From Algoriphagus hitonicola (lineage in GTDB: Bacteria > Bacteroidota > Bacteroidia > Cytophagales > Cyclobacteriaceae): DNA of 64,000 nt. The number at the start of each line of letters is the position of its first letter. The first letter of the stretch is position 1. The DNA lies in contig NZ_FOPC01000007.1 of NCBI RefSeq assembly GCF_900113375.1, forward strand, positions 124,001 through 188,000, given 5' to 3'. The notes beneath the pieces are model-generated. The model saw only the letters and a program-made list of their open reading frames with translations, was not told where the DNA came from and did no database searches. Positions 11,667 through 21,679 of this stretch are shown in pieces. Both the position numbers and the translations under genes were made by a program.

Positions 11667-11670
11667 GACA

Positions 11671-11958
11671 ATGGATATTCTAAAGCAGCCTTTGATTACA
11701 GAAAAGATCTCTGCCATGAACGAAAAAGGCGTTTATGGATTCATTGTGGAGAAAACCGCAAAGAAACCAGAAATCAAAAATGCTGTAGAAAAAGCATACG
11801 GTGTGAAAGTGGTCTCTGTGAGAACCATGAGATATGCTGCGAAGCATAAGACAAGATACACCAAGACAAAAATCGTATCAGGCTTCACCAACGCTTTCAA
11901 AAAAGCAATCGTGCAGGTAGCTGATGGTGAGGTAATTGATTTTTACGGAGAAATTTAA
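11671..11958 (+). CDS. rplW: 50S ribosomal protein uL23
   Basis: uL23, 95 aa, at the 50S exit-tunnel rim where trigger factor and SRP dock. It opens MDILKQPLITEKISAMNEKG and has the GVKVVSVRTMRYAAK segment typical of the family. Size is normal and it keeps the standard place between rplD and rplB, 13 bases before the latter. Confidence 0.97.
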   Translation: MDILKQPLITEKISAMNEKGVYGFIVEKTAKKPEIKNAVEKAYGVKVVSVRTMRYAAKHKTRYTKTKIVSGFTNAFKKAIVQVADGEVIDFYGEI

Positions 11959-11971
11959 TTGAATCAATATC

Positions 11972-12796
11972 ATGGCAATTAAAAAATTGAAGCCTGTAAC
12001 TCCAGGAACAAGATTTAGAGTGGCTCCGGCCTTTGACGAGATTACCGCGTCAAAACCGGAGAAGTCGCTTCTTGCTCCTATCAAGAAGTCAGGCGGTAGA
12101 AATAATGATGGCAAAATGACTGCTCGCTACATTGGTGGTGGTCATAAGCGAAGACTCAGAATAGTAGACTTCAAAAGAAATAAGTTTGACGTACCGGCGA
12201 CTGTAAAGTCAATCGAATACGATCCAAACCGAACAGCACGTCTTGCCCTGCTTTATTATGCAGACGGTGCCAAGGCCTACATTATCGCCCCGGAAGGTTT
12301 GCAAGCAGGTCAAACAGTGATTTCCGGTGAGCAAGTTGCCCCAGAAGTGGGTAACGCTATGCCTTTGAAAAATATCCCTATGGGTACTATCGTACACTGT
12401 GTGGAGTTGAAACCAGGCAAAGGTGCTGCGATGGTAAGAAGTGCAGGTGGATACGCACAGATTGTTGCCCGTGAGGGTAAATATGTGACGGTGAAACTTC
12501 CTTCTGGAGAAATGCGCATGATCCTAGGGGTTTGTATGGCTACCGTTGGAACGGTTTCCAATGGAGATCATATGAATGTCGTATTGGGTAAAGCCGGCCG
12601 TAAGCGCTGGTTAGGAGTAAGACCTCGTGTAAGAGGTGTAGCTATGAACCCAGTCGATCACCCAATGGGTGGTGGAGAAGGACGTTCTTCTGGAGGTCAT
12701 CCAAGATCAAGAAACGGTCTATTGGCTAAAGGTAAGAAGACCCGCTCTCCTAAAAAGTATTCAAACAAGTTCATCGTCAGCAAAAGATCTAAATAA
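11972..12796 (+). CDS. rplB: 50S ribosomal protein uL2
   Basis: uL2, 274 aa, near the peptidyl transferase centre and needed for subunit joining. The conserved [17 protein letters not shown] block near residue 217-233 includes the key histidine; the C-terminus is strongly basic. Length matches E. coli (273). Two bases before rpsS. Confidence 0.98.
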   Translation: MAIKKLKPVTPGTRFRVAPAFDEITASKPEKSLLAPIKKSGGRNNDGKMTARYIGGGHKRRLRIVDFKRNKFDVPATVKSIEYDPNRTARLALLYYADGAKAYIIAPEGLQAGQTVISGEQVAPEVGNAMPLKNIPMGTIVHCVELKPGKGAAMVRSAGGYAQIVAREGKYVTVKLPSGEMRMILGVCMATVGTVSNGDHMNVVLGKAGRKRWLGVRPRVRGVAMNPVDHPMGGGEGRSSGGHPRSRNGLLAKGKKTRSPKKYSNKFIVSKRSK

Positions 12797-12798
12797 TT

Positions 12799-13077
12799 AT
12801 GGCACGTTCATTAAAAAAAGGTCCTTATATCGAGCATCACCTTTTGAAAAAGGTGGATGTGATGAACGAGTCCGGCAAGAAATCCGTGATCAAGACTTGG
12901 TCAAGACGATCTATGATTTCTCCAGATTTCGTAGGACATACCTTCGCTGTGCATAACGGAAATAAATTTATACCGGTATTCGTCACAGACAACATGGTAG
13001 GTCACAAGCTAGGTGAATTTGCTCCTACCAGAAATTTCAGAGGCCACATTGCCAAAAAAGATAAAGGAAAGAGATAA
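12799..13077 (+). CDS. rpsS: 30S ribosomal protein uS19
   Basis: uS19, 92 aa, in the 30S head near the A-site finger. The N-terminus [19 protein letters not shown] and the C-terminal [13 protein letters not shown] are family signatures. Standard position between rplB and rplV, two bases from each. Confidence 0.98.
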   Translation: MARSLKKGPYIEHHLLKKVDVMNESGKKSVIKTWSRRSMISPDFVGHTFAVHNGNKFIPVFVTDNMVGHKLGEFAPTRNFRGHIAKKDKGKR

Positions 13078-13079
13078 TC

Positions 13080-13472
13080 ATGGAAGCAGTAGCAAGATTA
13101 AACAACGTTCCTACCTCTCCTCGCAAAATGCGACTTGTCGCTGACCTGGTCAGAGGCAAAAGAGTGGGATTGGCACTGAGCATATTGAAGTTTACTCCCA
13201 ATCACGGAGCAATCCGTCTGGAAAAGCTTCTTCTTTCGGCAGTAGCCAACTGGCAGGCAAAAAATCCTGATGAAAAGCTCGAAGAAGCTGATCTTTATAT
13301 CAAAACCATCATGGTAGATGAAGGAAGATCACTAAAGCGATTGAGACCAGCTCCTCAGGGCCGTGGCCACAGAATCCGCAAGAGATCAAATCATGTAACC
13401 CTAGTCGTTGATGCATTCAGCGGAGAAGAGGTTACCGCTGATGTAGTAGAAACAAACGAAAAGGCAAATTAA
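13080..13472 (+). CDS. rplV: 50S ribosomal protein uL22
   Basis: uL22, 130 aa, whose beta-hairpin lines the exit tunnel at the macrolide constriction. The start region [21 protein letters not shown] and the hairpin [21 protein letters not shown] are typical. It is longer than the E. coli protein (110 aa) because of an acidic C-terminal tail ending ETNEKAN. Confidence 0.97.
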   Translation: MEAVARLNNVPTSPRKMRLVADLVRGKRVGLALSILKFTPNHGAIRLEKLLLSAVANWQAKNPDEKLEEADLYIKTIMVDEGRSLKRLRPAPQGRGHRIRKRSNHVTLVVDAFSGEEVTADVVETNEKAN

Positions 13473-13481
13473 GAACAGACT

Positions 13482-14213
13482 ATGGGACAAAAGATTAACC
13501 CAATAGGATTTAGACTTGGTGTAGTCAAAGGCTGGGATTCCAACTGGTATGGTGGGAAAGACTTCGCCGACAAACTATACGAAGATCAGCAAATCCGAAA
13601 GTACGTCCTTGCCAGAATTCCTAAGGGTGGGATTGCTAAGGTGATCATTGAGCGAACGCTCAAGCGTATCACACTTACCATTCATACCGCTCGTCCGGGA
13701 GTAGTGATTGGTAAAGGTGGAGCCGAAGTAGACAAGCTGAAAGAAGAGCTTAAAAAGATCACCAACAAAGACATTCAGATCAACATCTTTGAAATCAAAA
13801 GACCTGAATTGGATGCCAAATTGGTAGGTGAATCCATCGCTCAGCAGCTTCAAGCCAGAATTTCCTTTAGAAGAGCAATGAAGCAGGCAATTGCCGCATC
13901 CATGAGAGTGGGAGCTGAAGGAATCAAAATCAAACTTTCTGGCCGTCTTGGTGGTGCCGAAATGGCCCGATCCGAAATGTACAAAGAGGGAAGAATTCCT
14001 CTTCATACTTTGAGAGCCGACATTGATTACGCGATTTCAGAGGCATTGACTGTCTATGGAATTATCGGGATCAAAGTATGGATCTTCAAAGGTGAAGTGT
14101 ACGGAAAAAGAGACTTGTCACCTAATCAGGGAGCAGCTAATGAGCCAAAAGGCCCAAGAAATGCAGGCCCTAAAGGAGACAGAGGTCCAAGACGCAGAAA
14201 AAGAAATAACTAA
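13482..14213 (+). CDS. rpsC: 30S ribosomal protein uS3
   Basis: uS3, 243 aa, at the mRNA entry channel. It starts [14 protein letters not shown], has the KH-domain GXXG loop in [16 protein letters not shown] (about residues 67-82), and the C-terminal [22 protein letters not shown] basic tail of about 20 residues, ending RRRKRNN, extends past the usual end. Confidence 0.98.
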   Translation: MGQKINPIGFRLGVVKGWDSNWYGGKDFADKLYEDQQIRKYVLARIPKGGIAKVIIERTLKRITLTIHTARPGVVIGKGGAEVDKLKEELKKITNKDIQINIFEIKRPELDAKLVGESIAQQLQARISFRRAMKQAIAASMRVGAEGIKIKLSGRLGGAEMARSEMYKEGRIPLHTLRADIDYAISEALTVYGIIGIKVWIFKGEVYGKRDLSPNQGAANEPKGPRNAGPKGDRGPRRRKRNN

Positions 14214-14236
14214 TTTTCACCGATAAGTGAGAACTC

Positions 14237-14656
14237 ATGTTACAGCCAAAAAGAACTAAATATAGGAAAATGCAAAAGGGCCGTGTCAAAGGCATTGCAC
14301 AAAGAGGGCATACGCTTTCTTTTGGCAACTTTGGCATCAAATCCCTGGAAGCAGGATGGATTACCTCCCGTCAGATAGAAGCAGCTCGTATCGCGATGAC
14401 TAGAGCGATGAAAAGAGAAGGTCAGGTTTGGATTAGGATTTTTCCTGACAAGCCGATCACTAAGAAGCCAGCTGAAGTCCGTATGGGTAAGGGTAAAGGT
14501 GCTCCCGAATATTGGGTAGCAGTGATTAAGCCGGGAACCATCCTCTTCGAAGCTACAGGTGTATCTATGGAAACTGCCAAAGAAGCATTGCGACTTGCAC
14601 AGCAGAAACTTCCAGTAAGTACAAATTTCGTTGTTCGTAGAGACTACGCAGAATAA
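14237..14656 (+). CDS. rplP: 50S ribosomal protein uL16
   Basis: uL16, 139 aa, contacting A-site t[22 protein letters not shown] at the N-terminus and [19 protein letters not shown] around residues 80-98 are diagnostic. The 23-base gap before it is one of the larger gaps in the operon but holds no promoter I can recognise. Confidence 0.98.
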   Translation: MLQPKRTKYRKMQKGRVKGIAQRGHTLSFGNFGIKSLEAGWITSRQIEAARIAMTRAMKREGQVWIRIFPDKPITKKPAEVRMGKGKGAPEYWVAVIKPGTILFEATGVSMETAKEALRLAQQKLPVSTNFVVRRDYAE

Positions 14657-14665
14657 TTAGGAACT

Positions 14666-14848
14666 ATGAAAAACACAGAGATCCAATCACTTTCCGCAAG
14701 TGAAATCGCTGAGAAAATCAGCGTCGAGAAAACGAATCTGAGCAAACTTAAATTTGCTCACTCAATTTCTCCTATTGAGAATCCTAACAGAATCAGCGAG
14801 ACCAAGCGTTTAATCGCAAGATTAAAGACTGCATTGGCTGCCAAATAA
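14666..14848 (+). CDS. rpmC: 50S ribosomal protein uL29
   Basis: uL29, 60 aa, a two-helix protein at the tunnel exit next to uL23. The ending NPNRISETKRLIARLKTALAA is the family's second helix and the position between rplP and rpsQ is standard. The N-terminal half is more divergent, as is common in this protein. Confidence 0.95.
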   Translation: MKNTEIQSLSASEIAEKISVEKTNLSKLKFAHSISPIENPNRISETKRLIARLKTALAAK

Positions 14849-14866
14849 TAGCTAACAGAAAACAAA

Positions 14867-15130
14867 ATGGCTACGATCGAAAGAAATCTTCGAAAAGAAA
14901 GAGTTGGTAAAGTTGTGAGTAACAAAATGGACAAATCCATCACTGTCGCTGTAGAACGTAAAGTGAAGCACGGCATGTATGGGAAGTTCGTTACCAAGAC
15001 GACCAAATTTATGGCTCATGACGAGAAAAACGAGTGTAACCCAGGTGACACCGTGAAAATAAGCGAAACTCGTCCGCTGAGTAAGAACAAGCGTTGGAGA
15101 TTAGTTGAAATTATTGAAAGGGCTAAATAA
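14867..15130 (+). CDS. rpsQ: 30S ribosomal protein uS17
   Basis: uS17, 87 aa, an OB-fold protein that binds 16S rRNA early in assembly. [21 protein letters not shown] and the later [18 protein letters not shown] are classic. Two bases before rplN. Confidence 0.97.
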   Translation: MATIERNLRKERVGKVVSNKMDKSITVAVERKVKHGMYGKFVTKTTKFMAHDEKNECNPGDTVKISETRPLSKNKRWRLVEIIERAK

Positions 15131-15132
15131 TC

Positions 15133-15501
15133 ATGATACAGCAAGAATCCAGACTAAGTGTGGCGGACAACTCCGGTGCCAAAGAGGTATTGGTCATCCG
15201 CGTATTGGGAGGAACAAAAAAGCGATATGCTTCTATCGGTGATAAAGTAGTCGTGACTGTTAAATCAGCCCTGTCTTCCAGCAACATGAAAAAAGGTACC
15301 GTCTCAAGAGCGGTAATCGTAAGAACCCGAAAAGAAATAAGACGCAAAGACGGCTCTTATATCCGATTTGAGGACAACGCTGCCGTATTGTTGAACAACA
15401 ACGATGAGCCTAGAGGCACTCGTATCTTTGGCCCTGTGGCTAGAGAGTTGAGAGAGAAGCAGTTTATGAAAATCGTTTCTTTGGCCCCTGAAGTATTGTA
15501 A
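15133..15501 (+). CDS. rplN: 50S ribosomal protein uL14
   Basis: uL14, 122 aa, at the subunit interface. [22 protein letters not shown] at the start, and the later [21 protein letters not shown], mark the family. Length is standard. Two bases separate it from rpsQ and from rplX. Confidence 0.98.
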   Translation: MIQQESRLSVADNSGAKEVLVIRVLGGTKKRYASIGDKVVVTVKSALSSSNMKKGTVSRAVIVRTRKEIRRKDGSYIRFEDNAAVLLNNNDEPRGTRIFGPVARELREKQFMKIVSLAPEVL

Positions 15502-15503
15502 TC

Positions 15504-15848
15504 ATGGAAAGAAAGACAAAAAAGCAGACAAAACTGCACATCAAAACCGGAGACACTGTGAAGGTGATCGCAGGTGATGACAAAGGAAAAACGGGGAAAG
15601 TACTTGCCGTAGATACAGCCAAGACCAGAGCTTTTGTAGAAGGAATCAATATCGTGACCAAACACGTGAAGCCTACTGCCGCAAAGCCTCAAGGTGGTAT
15701 CGAAAAGAAGGAAGCCTCTGTACATATCAGCAACCTGATGCTTGTAGATCCTAAATCTGGTGAAGCCACCCGTACTGGACGCAAGGCAGGTGAAAATGGT
15801 AAACTAGTAAGATATTCCAAAAAAACTGGGGAGGTGATCAATGGCTAA
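15504..15848 (+). CDS. rplX: 50S ribosomal protein uL24
   Basis: uL24, 114 aa, one of the two initiators of 50S assembly, with a KOW motif around residues 13-40 ([21 protein letters not shown]). Its last codons overlap the start of rplE by eight bases (ATGGCTAA), and the same stretch carries a strong Shine-Dalgarno-like sequence (15828-15837), unusual in this phylum. Confidence 0.97.
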   Translation: MERKTKKQTKLHIKTGDTVKVIAGDDKGKTGKVLAVDTAKTRAFVEGINIVTKHVKPTAAKPQGGIEKKEASVHISNLMLVDPKSGEATRTGRKAGENGKLVRYSKKTGEVING

Positions 15849-16401
15849 TCCTAGAATGAAAGAAAAGTATGTGAACGACATAGTTCCTGCTTTGAAAGAG
15901 AAATTCCAATATTCTTCTGTGATGCAGGTTCCCAAGTTGACGAAAATCGTTCTCAACAAAGGAATCGGAGCTGCAGTAGCTGACAAAAAGTTGGTTGATC
16001 AGGGAGTCGAAGAGCTTTCCTTGATTACCGGTCAGCGTGCCGTAGCTACCATTGCTAAGACTTCTGTCTCCAACTTTAAGTTGAGAGAAGGAATGCCAAT
16101 CGGAGCCAAAGTGACCCTGAGAGGACAAAAGATGTATGAATTTTTGGATAGATTGATGACCGTTGCACTTCCTCGTGTACGGGATTTCAAAGGAATTTCT
16201 GATAAAGGTTTCGACGGAAGAGGTAACTACACCTTGGGCGTGACCGAGCAGATTATTTTTCCTGAGATCTCAATCGAGAAAGTAAACAGAATCTCCGGCA
16301 TGGATATCACTTTTGTGACTTCTGCCAATTCAGATGAAGAAAGCTTGGCTTTGTTGAAAGCTTTCGGCATGCCGTTCGTTAAACCCTCAAATCAAGAATA
16401 A
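15841..16401 (+). CDS. rplE: 50S ribosomal protein uL5
   Basis: uL5, 186 aa, which binds 5S rRNA in the central protuberance. [37 protein letters not shown] and the [17 protein letters not shown] block are conserved. The start overlaps rplX by eight bases, suggesting translational coupling. Two bases before rpsN. Confidence 0.98.
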   Translation: MANPRMKEKYVNDIVPALKEKFQYSSVMQVPKLTKIVLNKGIGAAVADKKLVDQGVEELSLITGQRAVATIAKTSVSNFKLREGMPIGAKVTLRGQKMYEFLDRLMTVALPRVRDFKGISDKGFDGRGNYTLGVTEQIIFPEISIEKVNRISGMDITFVTSANSDEESLALLKAFGMPFVKPSNQE

Positions 16402-16403
16402 TT

Positions 16404-16673
16404 ATGGCAAGAGAGTCCATCAAAGCTCGCGAGAGAAAGAGAGAGCATCTGGTAGCCAAGTATGCTAAGAAAAGAGCTGAGCTAAAAGCAGCCGGTGACT
16501 ACGAAGCCCTTGACAAATTGCCTAAGAATGCTTCTCCAGTAAGATTACACAACCGTTGTAAACTTACTGGTCGTCCAAAAGGCTACATGAGAAAGTTTGG
16601 TATCAACCGGGTAACCTTCCGAGAAATGGCCTCAGCAGGCAAGATCCCGGGAGTCACTAAGTCCAGCTGGTAA
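16404..16673 (+). CDS. rpsN: 30S ribosomal protein uS14, zinc-free long form
   Basis: uS14 of the 30S head, 89 aa. It is the long form with [23 protein letters not shown] near the C-terminus and lacks the paired CxxC motifs of the short zinc-binding form. It ends the first section of the ribosomal operon; an 81-base gap with an internal promoter follows. Confidence 0.97.
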   Translation: MARESIKARERKREHLVAKYAKKRAELKAAGDYEALDKLPKNASPVRLHNRCKLTGRPKGYMRKFGINRVTFREMASAGKIPGVTKSSW

Positions 16674-16687
16674 AATAACGACAGTAG

Positions 16688-16718
16688 TTTTTATTTAAAA
16701 AATCAATTCGTAACTTTG
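16688..16718 (+). promoter_or_regulatory. Internal promoter before rpsH
   Basis: A perfect -7 box TAACTTTG (16711-16718) lies 19 bases after TTTT (16688-16691), one mismatch from TTTG. A small hairpin CGCCC-AAAAC-GGGTG follows immediately and could sit at the 5' end of the transcript. It would allow rpsH onward to be transcribed apart from the rplC promoter. Confidence 0.65.
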
Positions 16719-16754
16719 CACGCCCAAAACGGGTGGAGCTAGACTAATAATACC

Positions 16755-17150
16755 ATGACTGATCCAATAGCTGATTATTTGACCCGATTGAGAAATGCCA
16801 TCAAGGCTTCTCATCGTATCGTCGAAATACCTGCTTCTAACATCAAGAAGGAGATCACTAAAGTATTGCATGAAAAAGGATACATCCAGAACTATAAGTT
16901 CGAGGAAAATGGACCTCAAGGCAGCATCAAAATCGCTTTGAAATACAATCCTACCACCAAGCAAAACGCTATCGTGAGCCTACAGCGTGTTAGTACACCA
17001 GGTTTGAGAAAATATGTGAAACATGAAGATCTTCCCCGCGTCATCAACGGCTTGGGAGTAGCGATCGTTTCCACATCCAAAGGAGTAATGACTGACAAAG
17101 AAGCACGTACCGAAGGTATCGGTGGTGAGGTGCTTTGCTATGTATATTAA
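16755..17150 (+). CDS. rpsH: 30S ribosomal protein uS8
   Basis: uS8, 131 aa, a central-domain 16S rRNA binder and, in E. coli, repressor of the spc operon. It starts MTDPIADYLTRLRNAIKASH and ends EARTEGIGGEVLCYVY, both conserved. It is the first gene after the internal promoter at 16688-16718. Confidence 0.98.
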   Translation: MTDPIADYLTRLRNAIKASHRIVEIPASNIKKEITKVLHEKGYIQNYKFEENGPQGSIKIALKYNPTTKQNAIVSLQRVSTPGLRKYVKHEDLPRVINGLGVAIVSTSKGVMTDKEARTEGIGGEVLCYVY

Positions 17151-17159
17151 TTTACTATC

Positions 17160-17717
17160 ATGTCAAGAATAGGTAAAAAACCAATAAATCTACCCAGCGG
17201 TGTTACTGTAGACGTTTCCTCTCCCGGAGAGGTGACTGTTAAAGGTCCAAAGGGTACCCTGACTCAGGAAGTCAATCCTGATATTCAGGTCAAAGTGGAG
17301 GGCAATGATATCATCGTTTCCCGTCCTACCGAATCCAAAAGACACAAGTCTCTTCATGGTCTTTACAGATCTTTGATCAACAATATGGTGATCGGAGTTT
17401 CTGAGGGATACAAAAAAGAATTGGAACTAGTCGGTGTAGGTTATAAGGCAACCAACCAAGGACAGGTTCTTGAATTGAATCTGGGTTATTCTCACAACAT
17501 CTTCTTTGCTTTGCCAAATGATGTTGCCGTGAAAACCGAAACTCCAAAAGGTAAAAACCCACTCATCACCTTGGAAGCAATTGACAAGGAACTGATTGGG
17601 CAAATAGCTGCAAAAATCAAATCGTTGCGTAAAATCGAACCTTACAAAGGTAAAGGTGTGCGTTTCGTGGGTGAACAAATTAGACGTAAGGCTGGTAAAA
17701 CTGCCGGTAAAAAATAA
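17160..17717 (+). CDS. rplF: 50S ribosomal protein uL6
   Basis: uL6, 185 aa, a two-domain protein near the GTPase-associated region. MSRIGKKPINLPSGV at the start, LVGVGYKATNQGQVLELNLGYSH in the middle and EPYKGKGVRFVGEQIRRKAGK at the end are diagnostic. Confidence 0.98.
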   Translation: MSRIGKKPINLPSGVTVDVSSPGEVTVKGPKGTLTQEVNPDIQVKVEGNDIIVSRPTESKRHKSLHGLYRSLINNMVIGVSEGYKKELELVGVGYKATNQGQVLELNLGYSHNIFFALPNDVAVKTETPKGKNPLITLEAIDKELIGQIAAKIKSLRKIEPYKGKGVRFVGEQIRRKAGKTAGKK

Positions 17718-17723
17718 TAGGTT

Positions 17724-18074
17724 ATGGCATTTAACAAGAATTCCAGAAGACTTAGAATCAAGCAGGGTATCCGTAGAAAAATCTCCGGTACCGATTCCAG
17801 ACCTCGGTTATCTGTATTCAAAAGTAATACGGGTATTTACGCTCAGCTCATCGATGACCTTAAAGGTCAAACGCTTGCTCAGGCATCTTCCAAAGAATTG
17901 GGAGCTAAGCAAAACATCAATGTTTCTGTCTCTGTAGAAGTAGGTAAAAAACTTGCCGAAAGAGCAGTGGCCAATGGTGTCAGCGAAGTAGTATTTGATA
18001 GAAACGGCTACTTGTATCATGGTAATGTGAAAGCTTTGGCCGAAGGCGCCAGAGAAGGAGGCCTTAAATTTTAA
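17724..18074 (+). CDS. rplR: 50S ribosomal protein uL18
   Basis: uL18, 116 aa, binds 5S rRNA with uL5. RRLRIKQGIRRKISGTDSRPRLSV and the closing FDRNGYLYHGNVKALAEGAREGGL fit the family. Six bases from both neighbours. Confidence 0.97.
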   Translation: MAFNKNSRRLRIKQGIRRKISGTDSRPRLSVFKSNTGIYAQLIDDLKGQTLAQASSKELGAKQNINVSVSVEVGKKLAERAVANGVSEVVFDRNGYLYHGNVKALAEGAREGGLKF

Positions 18075-18080
18075 TCCATT

Positions 18081-18599
18081 ATGTCTCAACAAAGAAAAAA
18101 GCCTATCAGGGCTACAGATACAGAATTAAAAGAAAAAGTAGTAGCGATCAACCGGGTAGCCAAAGTGGTGAAAGGTGGTAGAAGATTCTCTTTTTCTTCA
18201 ATCGTGGTAGTAGGAGATGGCAATGGTGTTGTAGGTTATGGATTGGGTAAGGCCAACGAAGTAACTGACGCAATCACCAAAGGTATCGAAGACGCAAAGA
18301 AAAATCTCGTCAAAGTACCCGTGCTTAAAGGAACAATCCCTCATGAGCAAATCGGTAAATTTGGTGGAGGTTTGGTTTTGATCAAGCCAGCAGCTCCAGG
18401 TACTGGAGTAATTGCCGGTGGTGCGATGCGTGCAGTATTGGAATCAGCCGGTGTAACCGACGTTTTGGCCAAGTCCAAAGGATCTTCTAACCCGCACAAC
18501 GTGGTTAAAGCTACCATTGATGCATTACTTCAGCTTAGAGACGCTATTGCTGTTTCTCAGCAAAGAGGGGTGAAAATGTCTAAAGTTTTTAACGGATAA
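18081..18599 (+). CDS. rpsE: 30S ribosomal protein uS5
   Basis: uS5, 172 aa, at the mRNA entry and a fidelity determinant. [21 protein letters not shown] holds the spectinomycin loop, followed by [14 protein letters not shown] and the [13 protein letters not shown] segment. No obvious spectinomycin-loop deletion is seen. Confidence 0.98.
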   Translation: MSQQRKKPIRATDTELKEKVVAINRVAKVVKGGRRFSFSSIVVVGDGNGVVGYGLGKANEVTDAITKGIEDAKKNLVKVPVLKGTIPHEQIGKFGGGLVLIKPAAPGTGVIAGGAMRAVLESAGVTDVLAKSKGSSNPHNVVKATIDALLQLRDAIAVSQQRGVKMSKVFNG

Positions 18600-18604
18600 T
18601 CATC

Positions 18605-18784
18605 ATGGCTAAGATCAAAATCACGCAAATAAAATCCGTCATTGATAGACCAAAAGATCAGAAAGCGACTGTTGTTGCGCTCGGTCTGGGTAAAATCAGT
18701 AAATCTGTAGAAGTAGAGAATACTCCTCAGATCGCCGGTATGGTAAAGAAAGTTAATCACCTTGTAAAAGTGGAGGAAGCTTAA
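18605..18784 (+). CDS. rpmD: 50S ribosomal protein uL30
   Basis: uL30, 59 aa. Translating from ATG 18605 gives [20 protein letters not shown], then [19 protein letters not shown] and a C-terminal [13 protein letters not shown]. The size and core motif are typical of bacterial L30, and it fills the space between rpsE and rplO with 5- and 2-base gaps. Confidence 0.96.
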   Translation: MAKIKITQIKSVIDRPKDQKATVVALGLGKISKSVEVENTPQIAGMVKKVNHLVKVEEA

Positions 18785-18786
18785 TC

Positions 18787-19233
18787 ATGAAATTACATAC
18801 ATTAAAACCAGCCGAAGGATCCACCAAAAACCGAAAAAGAATCGGTAGAGGTCAAGGATCCGGTAGAGGGGGAACTTCTACAAGAGGTCACAAAGGTGCT
18901 AAATCAAGATCTGGATACAAGTCCAAGCTAGGATTCGAAGGTGGTCAGATGCCACTTCAGAGAAGAGTTCCTAAATTTGGATTCAAAAGCTTCAACAGAG
19001 TTGAGTTCAAACCAGTAAATTTGGATACCTTGCAGGACCTTGCTTCTCAGTTCAATCTAGAGACTGTCGATATGGATACTTTAGTAGCTCACGGAGTTGC
19101 TTCAAAAAATGACAAGATCAAAATTTTGGGTAATGGGGAGTTGAGTTCCAAGCTATCTGTATCTGCTCACGGTTTCTCTGCCAGCGCTGTGGCTGCCATT
19201 GAAAAAGCGGGCGGTTCTGTAAACAAGATTTAA
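18787..19233 (+). CDS. rplO: 50S ribosomal protein uL15
   Basis: uL15, 148 aa, a late-assembly 50S protein. The glycine- and arginine-rich N-terminus ([20 protein letters not shown]) and [17 protein letters not shown] are diagnostic. Four bases before secY, the usual bacterial arrangement. Confidence 0.98.
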   Translation: MKLHTLKPAEGSTKNRKRIGRGQGSGRGGTSTRGHKGAKSRSGYKSKLGFEGGQMPLQRRVPKFGFKSFNRVEFKPVNLDTLQDLASQFNLETVDMDTLVAHGVASKNDKIKILGNGELSSKLSVSAHGFSASAVAAIEKAGGSVNKI

Positions 19234-19237
19234 TTAA

Positions 19238-20557
19238 ATGAAAAAGTTTATTTCGACAGTTAAGAATATCTTCTCGATCGAAGACCTAAGGATTCGGATC
19301 CTTAACACGATAGGCTTTCTGATTATTTTCAGATTAGGCTCATTTATCGTTCTTCCAGGAGTAGACCCTTCCAAGTTGGGAGGACCTCAAGAAGGAATCT
19401 TCGGTTTGATTGACACCTTCCTTGGTGGGGCGTTTAGTAATGCTTCCATCTTCGGATTGGGGATTATGCCCTACATTTCTGCCTCCATTGTGTTGCAGCT
19501 GTTGACTGTCGGAGTACCTTACTTTCAGAAAATGCAGAAGGAGGGTGAATCTGGTCGGAAACGAATCAATCAGATCACGCGAGTTCTCACCATATTGATT
19601 ACAGTAGCTCAAGGTATCGGGTACGTTACCGCCACCATTTTACCAACAGGTGCTGTAATGGTAAGTACAGGGTTGTTTATGTTTAGCTCTTTGGTGCTAC
19701 TTTCCGCCGGTACAATGTTCTGTATGTGGCTTGGAGAGAAGATCACCGAAAAAGGAATCGGAAACGGGATCTCCATGCTTATCATGATCGGTATCATCTC
19801 TAGATTTCCAGGTGCTATTATCGCGGAAGTTTTGGAAAAAAATACCTCAGGCATGCTTCTTCTATTGATTGAAGCTGCGGTCTTGTTCTTTGTGGTTCTT
19901 TGTGTAATTGCATTGACAGAAGCTACTCGGCGAATCCCTGTGCAGTACGCCAAACAAGTGGTGGGTGGTAAAGTATATGGCGGTCAGCGTCAGTATATCC
20001 CTATCAAAGTAAACGCCTCAGGTGTAATGCCCATTATCTTTGCGCAGTCCTTGATGTTTGTACCTGCTTTGATTGCTCAGATTTGGGCAGGTGAAAGTGA
20101 TATTGCCAATTATATTGGTACTACCTTCTCTGACTTTACCTCCTGGCAGTATAATGTACTCTTTGGAGTTTTGATTATCATCTTTACATTCTTCTACACT
20201 GCTATTACCGTTAACCCGGAGCAAATTGCAGAGGATATGAAGCGAAATGGTGGATTTGTACCAGGGATCAAGCCTGGAGCACCTACCTCAGAGTTTATTG
20301 ACGGAATCATTTCCAAAATCACTCTACCAGGGTCTATCCTCCTTGCTGTAGTAGCGATCTTACCGGCCATTGCGATTATCGCAGGTGTTGGTGCCGAATT
20401 CGCTCAGTTTTACGGAGGTACCTCATTATTGATTATGGTGGGTGTGATTATGGATACCCTACGTCAAATTGAAAGTTATCTTCTCATGAGACATTATGAA
20501 GGAATGATGAAGAGTGGTAATATGAAGAATAGTGCTTCAAATTACCAAGTAGCTTAA
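19238..20557 (+). CDS. secY: Preprotein translocase subunit SecY
   Basis: Core channel of the Sec translocon, 439 aa, with about ten hydrophobic membrane segments. Conserved features include GIMPYISASIVLQLL, EKGIGNGISMLI, the IPVQYAKQVVGG cytoplasmic loop and NPEQIAEDMKRNGGFVPGI, in the large cytoplasmic loops that contact SecA and the ribosome. It lies between rplO and map, one base before map. Confidence 0.98.
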   Translation: MKKFISTVKNIFSIEDLRIRILNTIGFLIIFRLGSFIVLPGVDPSKLGGPQEGIFGLIDTFLGGAFSNASIFGLGIMPYISASIVLQLLTVGVPYFQKMQKEGESGRKRINQITRVLTILITVAQGIGYVTATILPTGAVMVSTGLFMFSSLVLLSAGTMFCMWLGEKITEKGIGNGISMLIMIGIISRFPGAIIAEVLEKNTSGMLLLLIEAAVLFFVVLCVIALTEATRRIPVQYAKQVVGGKVYGGQRQYIPIKVNASGVMPIIFAQSLMFVPALIAQIWAGESDIANYIGTTFSDFTSWQYNVLFGVLIIIFTFFYTAITVNPEQIAEDMKRNGGFVPGIKPGAPTSEFIDGIISKITLPGSILLAVVAILPAIAIIAGVGAEFAQFYGGTSLLIMVGVIMDTLRQIESYLLMRHYEGMMKSGNMKNSASNYQVA

Positions 20558-20558
20558 G

Positions 20559-21332
20559 ATGATTCATTACAAGACTTCAGAGGAAGTTCAAAAGATTAAA
20601 GAAAGTGCTGACATCTTGGCAAAGGCTCACGGAGAAGTAGCCAAGCATGTCAAAGTAGGGGTAAAGACCTCTTACTTAGATAAAATAGCTGAGGAGTTTA
20701 TTCGGGATCATCAGGCTGTTCCATCCTTTAAAGGATATAACGGTTTTCCCGCATCACTCTGCATCTCTGTGAACGAGGTAGTCGTTCATGGATTTCCCAG
20801 CTCATATGAATTGAAAGATGGCGATATAATCTCAGTAGATTGTGGAGTCTTTCACCAAGGTTTTCATAGCGATTCCGCTTATACTTACCCCATCGGTGAA
20901 GTCTCAACTCCTGTTCTGAATTTGTTAAAAGCCACCCGAGATTCGCTTTATTTGGGAATAGAGCAGGCTATTTTTGGTAACCGTATTGGAGATATCGGAC
21001 ACGCGATTCAAAAATTTGTCGAATCCAAAGGATATACAGTCGTCAGAGAACTGGTAGGTCATGGTTTGGGTAAAAATCTTCATGAAGCTCCTGAGGTCCC
21101 CAATTACGGTAAACGAGGCAGCGGTCCTTTGCTAAAAGCGGGGATGGTTATTGCAATCGAGCCCATGATTAATCTCGGTACGCGAAATATCGTACAAGAG
21201 CGCGATGGATGGACGATCCGAACAGCCGATCGGAAACCCAGCGCACATTATGAGCACACAGTTGCAATTTTCGAAGATAGAACAGAGGTTTTGACCTCTC
21301 ATAAGTACATAGAAGAGAGTTTTAAATTCTAA
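20559..21332 (+). CDS. map: Type I methionine aminopeptidase
   Basis: Removes the initiator methionine from nascent proteins; 257 aa, cytoplasmic. The pita-bread fold's ligands are visible: VDCGVF (Asp), HSDSAYTY (Asp), [12 protein letters not shown] (His), AIEPM (Glu) and [11 protein letters not shown] (Glu). There is no N-terminal zinc extension, as expected for the short bacterial form. It lies one base after secY and one base before infA. Confidence 0.97.
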   Translation: MIHYKTSEEVQKIKESADILAKAHGEVAKHVKVGVKTSYLDKIAEEFIRDHQAVPSFKGYNGFPASLCISVNEVVVHGFPSSYELKDGDIISVDCGVFHQGFHSDSAYTYPIGEVSTPVLNLLKATRDSLYLGIEQAIFGNRIGDIGHAIQKFVESKGYTVVRELVGHGLGKNLHEAPEVPNYGKRGSGPLLKAGMVIAIEPMINLGTRNIVQERDGWTIRTADRKPSAHYEHTVAIFEDRTEVLTSHKYIEESFKF

Positions 21333-21333
21333 A

Positions 21334-21552
21334 ATGGCAAAACAGACTTCAATAGAGCAAGACGGAACCATCATTGAGGCGTTATCTAACGCCATGTTCA
21401 AAGTGGAACTGGAAAATGGGCATCAACTGATCGCACATATATCCGGTAAAATGAGGATGAATTACATCAAAATCCTCCCTGGAGATCGTGTCAAATTAGA
21501 GCTATCTCCCTATGATTTGTCAAAAGGCAGAATTGTATATCGATATAAATAA
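21334..21552 (+). CDS. infA: Translation initiation factor IF-1
   Basis: IF-1, 72 aa, one OB-fold that occupies the 30S A site during initiation. [22 protein letters not shown], then [19 protein letters not shown] and the closing [10 protein letters not shown] match the family closely. Standard position between map and rpmJ. Confidence 0.97.
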   Translation: MAKQTSIEQDGTIIEALSNAMFKVELENGHQLIAHISGKMRMNYIKILPGDRVKLELSPYDLSKGRIVYRYK

Positions 21553-21558
21553 ACTGAT

Positions 21559-21675
21559 ATGAAAGTTAAAGCATCTATCAAAAAGAGAAGTGTTGACTGT
21601 AAGGTGATCCGAAGAAATGGAAAACTTTACGTCATCAATAAGAAGAATCCTAAGTTTAAACAAAGACAAGGTTAA
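21559..21675 (+). CDS. rpmJ: 50S ribosomal protein bL36, zinc-ligand-poor form
   Basis: bL36, 38 aa, starting [20 protein letters not shown] and ending NPKFKQRQG. In E. coli the zinc ligands are Cys11, Cys14, Cys27 and His33; here positions 11, 27 and 33 are Ser, Asn and Phe, leaving only Cys14. It is therefore a form that cannot bind zinc in the usual way. Six bases after infA and four before rpsM. Confidence 0.95.
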   Translation: MKVKASIKKRSVDCKVIRRNGKLYVINKKNPKFKQRQG

Positions 21676-21679
21676 GATT

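Noticed and set aside
12669..12956. Plus-strand frame across the rplB-rpsS junction
   Set aside because: Out of frame with two certain ribosomal genes and has no start context of its own.
21617..21679. N-terminal extension of uS13
   Set aside because: It overlaps rpmJ and the universal MARIAGV start is at 21680.
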